DNA from: CALMEC01 sp963706315
Lineage (GTDB): Bacteria > Actinomycetota > Thermoleophilia > Miltoncostaeales > Miltoncostaeaceae
Assembly: GCA_963706315.1 (NCBI GenBank)
Contig: CAVPMA010000015.1
Span: 186,001 to 250,000 of the forward strand
Direction: 5' to 3'
Length of the DNA stretch: 64,000 bases
Part shown: one piece after another, positions 41,202 through 48,525 of the stretch
Layout: the number at the start of each line of letters is the position of its first letter
Numbering within the stretch: the stretch's first letter is position 1
Notes under the pieces: model-generated
The model's input: only the letters and a program-made list of their open reading frames with translations
What the model was told of the DNA's origin: nothing
Databases searched by the model: none
Program-made: the position numbers and the translations under genes

Positions 41202-41615
41202 ATGCGTCGTCCCAATTCGCCCAAATGGTTCATCACCTGCCTCTGCGCGCTGACGGCGACCCTCGCGTTGACCCCGGCCGCGGTCGCCTCACCGCAGGAG
41301 GTGATCGCCGACTGGAATGTCGACGGCTTCATCCAGGGCCACTACTCCATCGGCGATCTCCGCAACGCGCCGCTGCTCATGCAGCGACTCGATCCGGCCC
41401 GCGTGGGTTCGTTCCTCGTCGTCGTCAACGAGAAGATCGACCAGGACGTCCTTGGGATCCAGACGCCCGCCGAGACCAGCGGCCCGTCGTCCACGCCGCC
41501 GGTCGGCGACCTGCCCACGTGGTTCGTGGCCAGCGCGATCGGGGCGGCGCTGCTCGCCGCGGGCGGCATCGGATCCGCGATCTACCGCCGCACCCGGCGC
41601 AGCGAGATCCCGTAG
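41202..41615 (+). CDS. small exported membrane-anchored protein, unknown
   Basis: About 137 residues. The first 29 form a signal peptide (RRPNSPKWF, hydrophobic core, ALTPAAVASP). The middle is a short domain (VIADWNVDGFIQGHYSIGDL, VVNEKIDQDVLG). A Ser/Pro/Thr linker then leads to a C-terminal membrane helix (FVASAIGAALLAAGGIGSAI) with a basic cytoplasmic tail (YRRTRRSEIP). I do not recognise the family. It is divergent from the Rmd-like gene and is followed by the malic enzyme gene 109 bases later. Confidence 0.6.
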   Translation: MRRPNSPKWFITCLCALTATLALTPAAVASPQEVIADWNVDGFIQGHYSIGDLRNAPLLMQRLDPARVGSFLVVVNEKIDQDVLGIQTPAETSGPSSTPPVGDLPTWFVASAIGAALLAAGGIGSAIYRRTRRSEIP

Positions 41616-41724
41616 CGGAACTCGCCGGGCGGTCCCGAAACGCCCCCGCAAGCGCTAGTGTCCTGGCCCGCTCCCGTCCCGGGTTGCGCGTCCCGGGTCG
41701 CCCACACACAACCGAGAGACGTCG

Positions 41725-43134
41725 ATGCCACAGTCGCCCAGCACCAGCCTGACCATCCGCACGCAGATCGCCTCCCAGATCGGCAACTTCGGGCGCGTCG
41801 TGGCCGCGATCGGCGCAGCGGGAGCCGAGGTCGGCGGGGTCGACATCGTACGGTCCACCAAGTCGGCGGTCACGCGCGACATCACCGTGTACGTCCGCGA
41901 CGCGGCCCACGGCGAGGCGATCGTCGCCGCCCTCAACGCCCTCGACGGCATCGAGGTGCAGAGCACGAGCGACCGCGTGATGCTCTCCCACGCCGGCGGC
42001 AAGATGACGATGCAGAACCGCGCCGCCCTGGAGACCCGCGACGACCTGTCGATGGCCTACACGCCTGGCGTCGCGCGCGTGTGCATGGCGATCCATCACG
42101 ACCCGGAGCGCACCTGGGACCTCACCATCCGCGGCAACAGCATCGCGGTGATCACCGACGGCAGCTCCGTCGTGGGCCAGGGAGACCTCGGCCCGCTCGC
42201 CGCCCTCCCGTCGGCCGAGGCCAAGTGCATGTTCCTGCGCGAGATGGCGGGCATCGACGGGTTCCCGCTCCCGCTGACGGTGCGCGACACCGAGGAGATC
42301 GCCGCGGTGGTCAGCAAGATCGTGTCGGTGTTCGCGGGGGTCCACCTCACCGACATGGCGGCGCCACGCTGCTTCGAGGTGCAGACGACCCTCGGCAACC
42401 TGATCGACATCCCCGTGCTGCACGACAACCAGGAGGGCACCTCGGCGGCACTCCTCGCTGGGCTGATCAACGGCCTGGGGCTGGCCGGGAAGGAGCTCGC
42501 GGACGCCACCGTCGTCATCGCCGGCCTGGGGCCGAGCGGCGTCGCGACCGCCCGCCTGCTGGTGGCGGCGGGCGTCGGCCAGGTGCTCACCTGCAACAGC
42601 GAGGGCGCCGTCCACGCCGGCAAGGCCTACGACGAGCCGGAGCTCGCCTGGGTCGCCGAGCACACAAACCTCGACCGGCGCGACGGCGACGCGCGGGTGC
42701 TCCTTCGCGGCGCCGACGCCTTCATCGGCCTGTCGGTCCCCGACCTGATCGACGCGGATGCCGTGCGGGCGATGGCGAGCGACCCGATCGTGTTCGCGCT
42801 CGCGATGCCCACCCCCGAGATCGCCCCGTCGGAGGCGGCCACCGTCGCGTCCGTGTTCGCGACGGGCCGTCCGGACCTTCCCAATCAGATCAACTCCGCG
42901 CTCGCGTTCCCGGGCGTCTGGCGCGGCGCGCTCGACTGCCGGGCGACCCGCATCGACGACGGCATGGTGATGGCGGCGGCACGCGCCATCGCCGAGACCA
43001 GCGCCGGCGCGGTGGCGCCGGACCACGTGGTCCCGTCGGTCTTCAACGCGGACCTCGTCCCGAACGTGGCGAAGGCCGTGCGCGACGCGGCCCGGGCATC
43101 GGGTGTCGCCCGCCTCACCTCCGCAGCGGCGTAG
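41725..43134 (+). CDS. NAD(P)-dependent malic enzyme with N-terminal ACT domain
   Basis: A 469-residue protein. An ACT-like regulatory domain occupies about 1-85. The malic domain follows (YTPGVARVCMAI, then GLGPLAALPSAEAKC-like region, CFEVQTTLGNLIDIPVLHDN). The NAD(P) domain (VVIAGLGPSGVATARLL) and the conserved LPNQINSALAFPG end complete it. Malic enzyme decarboxylates malate to pyruvate and supplies reducing power. It lacks the phosphotransacetylase-like domain of the long MaeB type. Control by an amino acid or other small ligand binding the ACT domain is expected from the domain, but the ligand is unknown. Confidence 0.93.
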   Translation: MPQSPSTSLTIRTQIASQIGNFGRVVAAIGAAGAEVGGVDIVRSTKSAVTRDITVYVRDAAHGEAIVAALNALDGIEVQSTSDRVMLSHAGGKMTMQNRAALETRDDLSMAYTPGVARVCMAIHHDPERTWDLTIRGNSIAVITDGSSVVGQGDLGPLAALPSAEAKCMFLREMAGIDGFPLPLTVRDTEEIAAVVSKIVSVFAGVHLTDMAAPRCFEVQTTLGNLIDIPVLHDNQEGTSAALLAGLINGLGLAGKELADATVVIAGLGPSGVATARLLVAAGVGQVLTCNSEGAVHAGKAYDEPELAWVAEHTNLDRRDGDARVLLRGADAFIGLSVPDLIDADAVRAMASDPIVFALAMPTPEIAPSEAATVASVFATGRPDLPNQINSALAFPGVWRGALDCRATRIDDGMVMAAARAIAETSAGAVAPDHVVPSVFNADLVPNVAKAVRDAARASGVARLTSAAA

Positions 43135-43185
43135 CCCACAGGCATCCGACTCGGTCGGGCCGGCCGGCGATCGGCTCGACCTGGC

Positions 43186-43995
43186 TCACGTGATCAGCTT
43201 CCGCCCGAGGCGCCGGATGGGGAACCAGAAGAACGCCGCGGTGAGCGCGATGAGGAAGAGCACGTGCAGCAGGGTCGCCCAGCCGACGTCGCCGAGGACG
43301 AGGTCGCGCGTTGCCTCCACCAGGTGTGAAAGCGGCAGGCACCACCCGATCACCTGGGCCCACGTGGGCAGCTCGTCGAACGGGAAGAAGATGCCGCCGA
43401 ACAGGAACATCGGTGTCAGCAGGCCAGTGAAGAAGATGTTGAAGTGCTCGATGTTCGACGCGATCGACGTGTAGGCCATGCCGAGGACCGCGAAGCACAT
43501 CCCCCCCACGATGAACACGAGCGGGACGAGCAGCGCCCACCAGGAGGCCACGAGGCCGAACGCCGCCATGACGACCAGGAACACGCTGCCGTAGATCACC
43601 GCGCGGGTCGTCGCCCACAGGTACTCCCCCACGACCACGTCGCCCACCGAGAGCGGCGTCGTGACCACCGCCTCGTACACCCGGCGGATGTGGATGCGCA
43701 CGAACGCGTTGTAGGTCGTCTCGAGGATCGCACCGAACATCACGCTCGCCGCCGCCACGCCCGGCGCGATGAACTCGACGTAGTCGACGCCGTTGACCTG
43801 CGTCAGGTAGGTGCCGAGGCCGAGGCCCATGATGAGCAGGTATGCGATGGCCTCGACGAAGCGCGGACCGAGGGTCGTGAGGATCGTCTTGCGCCCGATC
43901 AGGGCGTTTCGCTGCCACATTCGGAACGCCCCGCGCGGCGAGAACCCCAGCAGCTCGGCATCCGCCGAGGTGGCTACCCGCGCCGCGGTTGTCAT
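43186..43995 (-). CDS. ABC-2 type transporter permease, no ATPase gene beside it
   Basis: About 269 residues with six membrane helices. The ABC-2 family segments GPRFVEAIAYLLIMGLGLGT, YEAVVTTPLSVGDVVVGEYL and FFPFDELPTWAQVIGWCLPL are clear, the last being typical of NodJ/antibiotic or polysaccharide export permeases. The start codon overlaps the stop of the TPR gene (ATGA). The partner ATPase is not in the window; it must be encoded elsewhere or borrowed, Wzt at 34.4 kb being too dedicated to be a safe guess. Confidence 0.88.
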   Translation of the reverse strand: MTTAARVATSADAELLGFSPRGAFRMWQRNALIGRKTILTTLGPRFVEAIAYLLIMGLGLGTYLTQVNGVDYVEFIAPGVAAASVMFGAILETTYNAFVRIHIRRVYEAVVTTPLSVGDVVVGEYLWATTRAVIYGSVFLVVMAAFGLVASWWALLVPLVFIVGGMCFAVLGMAYTSIASNIEHFNIFFTGLLTPMFLFGGIFFPFDELPTWAQVIGWCLPLSHLVEATRDLVLGDVGWATLLHVLFLIALTAAFFWFPIRRLGRKLIT

Positions 43996-44297
43996 AGCGC
44001 TTCGATCGCGGCGCGGAAATCGTCTGCCATGCCGTGGTGGCCGTAGCGCTCCGACTGGTCGATGCCGGTGAGGTAGGCGTCGGCGGCCTCGTCGACCCGC
44101 CCGAGGCGGCGAAGCGCGTCGCCGAGCCGCCCCCACGCGTTGCCCTCGTCGTCGGCGAGGTCGAGGTAGGCACGAAGCTCCACCACGGCTTCCTCCCAGC
44201 GCTCGGCGCGGTAGAGCTCGTTCGCGTACCCGTACCGGGCCCGCGGCTCCGACGGCTCGTCGGTCACCAGCTTCGCGAAGTACTCGAGGCGGTCCAT
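43992..44297 (-). CDS. small TPR-repeat protein
   Basis: A 101-residue helical protein of about two and a half tetratricopeptide repeats (RARYGYANELYRAERWEEAV, then AWGRLGDALRRLGRVDEAAD). The ATG at 44297 begins MDRLEYFAKLV; the open frame continues upstream but is not protein-like. It has no signal or membrane segment. It precedes and overlaps the ABC-2 permease gene by 4 bases, so it is translated with it and may help assemble or gate the transporter (inference). Confidence 0.75.
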   Translation of the reverse strand: MDRLEYFAKLVTDEPSEPRARYGYANELYRAERWEEAVVELRAYLDLADDEGNAWGRLGDALRRLGRVDEAADAYLTGIDQSERYGHHGMADDFRAAIEAL

Positions 44298-44400
44298 TCG
44301 ACCCGGAAGGTTCGCACGCCGCGTACCCGTCCGCCCCGGCCATCCGGACCCACCCGTTCCCCCCGACCCCTTCCGGAGGCCGGAGTAGTGTGCGACCCCG

Positions 44401-44760
44401 ATGCAGATCAGCGCCCTCGATGCCGCCGAGCCCTTCGTCACACGTGACGGCAGCATCATCCGAGAGCTCCTCGGTCCGGCGACGGTCCCCGCCCGTCACC
44501 AGAGCCTCGCGGAGGCCACGCTCCCGGCCGGCGGGTCCACCGAGCGGCACTACCACCGCATCGCCGAGGAGATCTACTTCATCACCGCCGGAGCGGGGCG
44601 GATGGAGCTCGACGGGGACGTCGCGACGGTCGGTCCCGGCGACGCGATCCTCATCCCGCCCGGCGCCTGGCACCAGATCACCGCGATCGGCGACGGCGAG
44701 CTGCGACTCCTGTGCTGCTGCGCCCCGGCCTACTCCCACGACGACACGTACTTCGGGTAA
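44401..44760 (+). CDS. single-domain cupin
   Basis: A 119-residue cupin. The first conserved motif is HYHRIAEEIYFITAGAGRME (metal ligands His, His, Glu) and the second is PGDAILIPPGAWHQI (His). Such small cupins are sugar- or metabolite-binding isomerases or regulators; the substrate is unknown. The ATG sits about 9 bases after TAGTGT, again suggesting a nearly leaderless message. It is divergent from the TPR gene and reads toward the nuo operon. Confidence 0.8.
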   Translation: MQISALDAAEPFVTRDGSIIRELLGPATVPARHQSLAEATLPAGGSTERHYHRIAEEIYFITAGAGRMELDGDVATVGPGDAILIPPGAWHQITAIGDGELRLLCCCAPAYSHDDTYFG

Positions 44761-44952
44761 CGGGGACTTTGTGACATACCGCGCACGCCGTGTGCCGGCG
44801 ACAGGCCGCTGAACCCCTTCACTAGTGATGATCCGTACGATGATGCGACCGTCCTTGGCCGGTGCTAGCGTGTTACAAAGTCAGGCGCCGGGACCGGCCC
44901 CCGCTCCGCGGGGCACGGCCCGACTCGAGCTCACTCGCCAGGAGCATCACGC
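44761..44952. promoter_or_regulatory. region upstream of the nuo operon
   Basis: 192 bases without a gene between the cupin stop and nuoA. It contains a TAGCGT hexamer (44866-44871), the same form of -10 candidate seen upstream of other genes here, but no convincing -35 partner. It presumably carries the main nuo promoter. No terminator hairpin for the cupin gene is obvious. Confidence 0.35.
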
Positions 44953-45311
44953 GTGAACCTGCGTGACTATCTGCCCGTTCTCGTCTTCTTCGCGATCGGC
45001 CTTGTGGCCGGTGGCGCCATCCTGCTGCTCTCGCGGCTGGTGGGCCGCCGCAAGCGAAACGCCGTCAAAGAGCTGCCGTACGAGAGCGGCATCCTGGCGA
45101 CCGGCCCGGTCCGCCAGCGGTTCTCGATCGACTTCTACCTCACGGCGATGCTGTTCATCGTCTTCGACATCGAGCTGGCGTTCTCTACCCGCTCGCCGTC
45201 GTGCTGAAGTCGGTCGGCGTCGCCGCCGTCGTCGAGCTCGTCATCTTCGTCGCGGTGCTCGGCGCCGCCCTCGGATACGTCTGGCGGAAGGGGGCGCTCG
45301 AGTGGCGCTGA
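44953..45311 (+). CDS. nuoA: NADH-quinone oxidoreductase subunit A, frameshifted in this sequence
   Basis: The first 77 codons give a typical NuoA (LPYESGILATGPVRQRFSID, LFIVFDIELAF). The frame then breaks. With one extra C at 45183-45184 (TTCCTC for TTCTC) it continues as LYPLAVVLKSVGVAAVVELV and ends GALEWR at the TGA at 45309-45311, which overlaps nuoB. The complete protein would be about 119 residues with three membrane helices. Loss of NuoA would inactivate complex I, so a sequencing or assembly error is much the likeliest cause. Confidence 0.9.
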
Positions 45312-45898
45312 TCCCGCCTCCCGGCACGCCGATCGAGCGGGCGCCGCGCACCGACCAGTCCGTCGACTGGGACCTCAAGGACCCGGTCATCGACGACTTC
45401 GTCAACCGCGGCCTGCTCATGACCACCGTCGACAAGGTCGCCGCGTGGGCGCAATCGTCGGCGATCTGGCCCGCGGGGTTCGGCCTGGCGTGCTGCGCGA
45501 TCGAGATGATGCACATGGTCACCCCGCGCATCGACATCGCGCGGTTCGGGGCCGAGCTCATCCGCGCCTCGCCGCGCCAGTCGGACCTCATGATCGTCTC
45601 CGGGCGTGTCTCCCAGAAGATGGCGCCGGTGCTCCGCCACATCTACGAGCAGATGCTCGAACCGAAGTGGGTCATCTCGATGGGCGCGTGCGCATCGAGC
45701 GGCGGCGTGTTCAACAACTACGCGCTCGTGCAGGGGGTCGACAAGATCGTGCCGGTCGACGTCTACATCCCCGGTTGCCCGCCCCGGCCCGAGGGGCTCG
45801 TCGAGGGCATCATGCTGCTGCAGAAGAAGATCGGGACGAAGGGCCAGCCGTCGTCGCGCGAGCTGTGGAACGCCGGTCAGGGGAAGGACGCGGCCTGA
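45302..45898 (+). CDS. nuoB: NADH-quinone oxidoreductase subunit B
   Basis: A 198-residue subunit carrying the N2 iron-sulphur cluster near the quinone site. The ligands are visible in GLACCAIEMM (adjacent cysteines), SMGACASSGGVF and YIPGCPPRPEGL. The start is the GTG at 45302, which overlaps the repaired nuoA stop. The N-terminus has a short leader (ALIPPPGTPIERAP) not found in all homologues. It belongs to the connecting module between the hydrophilic and membrane arms. Confidence 0.95.
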   Translation: MALIPPPGTPIERAPRTDQSVDWDLKDPVIDDFVNRGLLMTTVDKVAAWAQSSAIWPAGFGLACCAIEMMHMVTPRIDIARFGAELIRASPRQSDLMIVSGRVSQKMAPVLRHIYEQMLEPKWVISMGACASSGGVFNNYALVQGVDKIVPVDVYIPGCPPRPEGLVEGIMLLQKKIGTKGQPSSRELWNAGQGKDAA

Positions 45899-46368
45899 GC
45901 GACCTCCGCACGCTTATCGACACGTTCTGCCCCGGCGCCGTGATCGACGAATACGAGCGGTACGGTGAGCTCACCGTCGAGATCGCGGCCGAGCGCCTGC
46001 TCGAGGTCGGCCGCATGCTCGCCGCCCCGCCGGCCTCGTTCCGCCTGCTCTCCGACGTGTCGTGCGCCGACTTCCCCGACGCCCCCGGGCGTTTCCGGCT
46101 GGCGTACCAGCTCTACTCGCTCGACTCGGGCGCGCGGGTGCGGCTGCGGGTCTGGGCGGGCGCCGAGAACCCCACGGTCGACTCGGTCACCCCCATCTGG
46201 CCGACGGCGAACTGGCACGAGCGTGAGGTGTACGACCTCATGGGCATCCGGTTCCGCGGCCACCCAGACCTGGCGCGGATCATGATGCCCGACGACTGGG
46301 AGGGGCATCCGCTCCGCAAGGACTACCCCCTCGGCGGCGAGGAGGTGACCTTCAGCGATGCCGTCTGA
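45865..46368 (+). CDS. nuoC: NADH-quinone oxidoreductase subunit C
   Basis: About 157-167 residues, the 30-kDa subunit. Motifs are VTPIWPTANWHEREVYDLMG, and HPLRKDYPLGG near the end. The start is uncertain. A CTG at 45895, two codons before the family begins (SDLRTLIDTFC), has GGGGAAGGA at ideal spacing. The nearest in-frame conventional start is the GTG at 45865, without such a site and overlapping nuoB by 34 bases. The 3' end overlaps nuoD by 11 bases. Confidence 0.92.
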   Translation: MERRSGEGRGLSDLRTLIDTFCPGAVIDEYERYGELTVEIAAERLLEVGRMLAAPPASFRLLSDVSCADFPDAPGRFRLAYQLYSLDSGARVRLRVWAGAENPTVDSVTPIWPTANWHEREVYDLMGIRFRGHPDLARIMMPDDWEGHPLRKDYPLGGEEVTFSDAV

Positions 46369-47737
46369 CGCGGAGCAGACCGGCGCCGACCCCGGCATCG
46401 GGGGAGGGTTCCCGCTCGCGACCGAGGCACGCGGCGTGCTCGAGGCCGCCCGGAGGGAGGGACGGCAGCTCAGCGAGACCGAGCGGGCGATCGCCCAGGT
46501 CGAGGCCTTCACCCCGGAGGAGGCCGTCGCACGCACCCGCCTGGCGGAGACACCGCCGGAGGAGGCGGGGATCCGCAAGCCGATGGTCATCAACCTCGGC
46601 CCGCAGCATCCGTCCACCCACGGGGTGCTGCGCCTCATCACGGAGCTCGACGGCGAGGTGATCCTCGACGTCCACCCGATCGTCGGCTACCTCCACACCG
46701 GCATCGAGAAGCAGTGCGAGAACAAGACGTACTGGCAGGCGGTCACGCTCGTGACCCGCATGGACTACCTGTCGCCCTACTTCAACACCCAGGCGTACTG
46801 CATGGCGGTGGAGCGGCTCCTCGGCCTGGAGATCCCCGAGCGCGCGAAGTACCTGCGGGTGATCATGTGCGAGCTCAACCGGATCGCCTCGCATCTCGTC
46901 TGGCTCGGCACCAGCGGGCTGGAGCTCGGCGCGATCTCGGTGTTCTTCTACACGTACCGGGAGCGCGACAAGGCCCTCGACCTCGGGGAGATGATCTCCG
47001 GCGAGCGCATGAACACCCGCTACTTCCAGGTCGGCGGGTGCGCAGACGACATGCCGGCGGGCTTCGAAGCCGCGATGCGCGAGTTCATCGGGCGGATGCC
47101 GTCGCGGATCGACGAGTACGAGACCCTGCTGTCCGGCAACCAGATCTGGCTCGACCGGACGAAGGGCATCGGCATCCTCCCCGCCGACCAGCTCATCGGC
47201 CTCGGCGTCACCGGCCCGGCGCTGCGCGCCGCGGGGGTCGGGCACGACCTGCGCAAGGCGGCGCCGTACTCCGGGTACGAGCACTTCGACTTCGACGTGC
47301 CTGTCGACGGCGCGGGCGACGTCTACGCGCGCTTCACCGTGCGGCTGCGTGAGATGCGCGAGTCCATTCGCATCATCGAGCAGGCACTCGACGGGATCCC
47401 CGAGGGCAGCCACATCGCCGACGATCGCAAGGTCGTGCTGCCGCCCCGGGAGGAGCTCGCGGTGTCGATGGAGGCGCTCATCCACCACTTCAAGCTCGTC
47501 ACCGAGGGCTTCATGGTGCCAGAGGGCGAGGTGTACGCCGCAGTCGAGAGCCCACGCGGAGAGCTCGGCTGCTACCTGGTGTCGGACGGCGGCCCGAAGC
47601 CCTACCGCTGCCACATGCGCGATCCGTCCTTCGTGAACCTCCAGGCGCTTCGGCCCATGGCGAAGGGCTCCTACCTCGCCGACCTCATCGCCGTGATCGG
47701 CTCCCTCGACAACGTCATGGGCGGAGTCGATCGGTGA
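46358..47737 (+). CDS. nuoD: NADH-quinone oxidoreductase subunit D
   Basis: A 459-residue subunit forming the quinone pocket. The core begins at about residue 72 (MVINLGPQHPSTHGVLRL) and contains YLHTGIEKQCENKTY, MCELNRIASHLVWLG and the C-terminal DPSFVNLQAL, GSLDNVMGGVDR. The first 70 residues are an extension rich in Ala, Glu and Thr with no known function; most NuoD proteins start near the M-V-I-N-L-G-P strand. A 12-bp inverted repeat begins at the stop codon. Confidence 0.95.
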   Translation: MPSDAEQTGADPGIGGGFPLATEARGVLEAARREGRQLSETERAIAQVEAFTPEEAVARTRLAETPPEEAGIRKPMVINLGPQHPSTHGVLRLITELDGEVILDVHPIVGYLHTGIEKQCENKTYWQAVTLVTRMDYLSPYFNTQAYCMAVERLLGLEIPERAKYLRVIMCELNRIASHLVWLGTSGLELGAISVFFYTYRERDKALDLGEMISGERMNTRYFQVGGCADDMPAGFEAAMREFIGRMPSRIDEYETLLSGNQIWLDRTKGIGILPADQLIGLGVTGPALRAAGVGHDLRKAAPYSGYEHFDFDVPVDGAGDVYARFTVRLREMRESIRIIEQALDGIPEGSHIADDRKVVLPPREELAVSMEALIHHFKLVTEGFMVPEGEVYAAVESPRGELGCYLVSDGGPKPYRCHMRDPSFVNLQALRPMAKGSYLADLIAVIGSLDNVMGGVDR

Positions 47738-47792
47738 GGAATCTCTCGCGGTTTGTGACCGTTCTGCCGGTCGATTCGTCGATTCCTCACCG
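47732..47792 (+). promoter_or_regulatory. long hairpin at the nuoD stop codon
   Basis: CGGTGAGGAATC (47732-47743, including the nuoD stop) and GATTCCTCACCG (47781-47792) are perfect inverted repeats. A second stem (GACCG/CGGTC, 47757-47772) is nested inside. It lies at the only large gap of the nuo operon. It could act as an RNA processing or stability element, an attenuator, or the trace of a small inserted repeat. Confidence 0.55.
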
Positions 47793-47925
47793 GTGTCGTT
47801 GTCGGCCTCACGGTCGGCTCCCCCGCAGGGCAGGCACCTGGACGGGGCCGCGCATCGCTGCTCGCGACGCGCGTCCCGACCGTCGGGCCGCAATGGGGTT
47901 TCAGTTCGAAGCGCGGCGCGCAGCG

Positions 47926-47951
47926 CGCGTCCTGACCCTCAGCAGGACGCG
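47926..47951 (+). promoter_or_regulatory. second hairpin in the nuoD-nuoE gap
   Basis: CGCGTCCTG (47926-47934) and CAGGACGCG (47943-47951) form a 9-bp perfect stem with an 8-base loop, 55 bases before nuoE. With the hairpin at the nuoD stop it makes the 268-base gap unusually structured. Confidence 0.4.
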
Positions 47952-48005
47952 TGCGCACACGGCAGTCGGCACGTGGACCCGCGCGGGCATGGAAGGCGGG
48001 TGCAG

Positions 48006-48509
48006 GTGACCGCCGCCCAGGTACGCGCGCACATCGACCCGATCCGGCACGAGTTCGCCGATTCCCGGTCGTTGGTTCTGCCCGCGTTGAAGTTCGCGCA
48101 GACGGAGAAGGGCCACCTCACGGAAGCGGACCTCTCGGCCGTCGCGGAGGCCACCGGGTACTCGCAGGCCTACGTCGAGAGCCTCGCGACCTTCTACGAC
48201 CGGCTCTACCTGCGACCGGTCGGGCGGCGGGTCGTGTCGGTGTGCATCACCCTCTCGTGCATGCTCCGCGGCTCCGACGAGCTCATGGAGTACCTCTGCG
48301 GCCACCTCGGGCTCGACCCGCATCACGGCGGCACCACCGCCGACGGCGCCATCACCGTGCAGGAGGCCCAGTGCCTCGGCGCGTGCGACCGGGCGCCGTG
48401 CATCCAGGTGGATGCCGAGAACATGGTCGGCCCGCTCACGCCCGACGGCGCCGTCCGCCTCGTCGAGGAGCTGCGCGACGCCCCCGCCCCAAGCGAGATC
48501 TGGCGATGA
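48006..48509 (+). CDS. nuoE: NADH-quinone oxidoreductase subunit E
   Basis: About 167 residues in the NADH-dehydrogenase module. The 2Fe-2S ligands are in VCITLSC and AQCLGACDRAPC. A helical domain precedes them (RSLVLPALKFAQTEKGHLTE). The GTG at 48006 has GGAAGG upstream; another GTG two codons earlier is possible. The frame opens further upstream through the structured gap but is not protein-like there. It is followed by nuoF after 16 bases. Confidence 0.94.
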   Translation: MTAAQVRAHIDPIRHEFADSRSLVLPALKFAQTEKGHLTEADLSAVAEATGYSQAYVESLATFYDRLYLRPVGRRVVSVCITLSCMLRGSDELMEYLCGHLGLDPHHGGTTADGAITVQEAQCLGACDRAPCIQVDAENMVGPLTPDGAVRLVEELRDAPAPSEIWR

Positions 48510-48525
48510 CTCCGGGGGCCTTCGC

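Noticed and set aside
41425..43026. A 533-codon frame antisense to malic enzyme
   Set aside because: Shadow frame; the plus strand has full malic enzyme motifs.
44963..45301. Extended N-terminus of nuoB reaching back through nuoA
   Set aside because: The upstream residues are a shifted reading of nuoA; the GTG at 45302 gives a normal NuoB.
46352..47893. A 513-codon frame antisense to nuoD
   Set aside because: Composition of a shadow frame; nuoD is unmistakable on the other strand.
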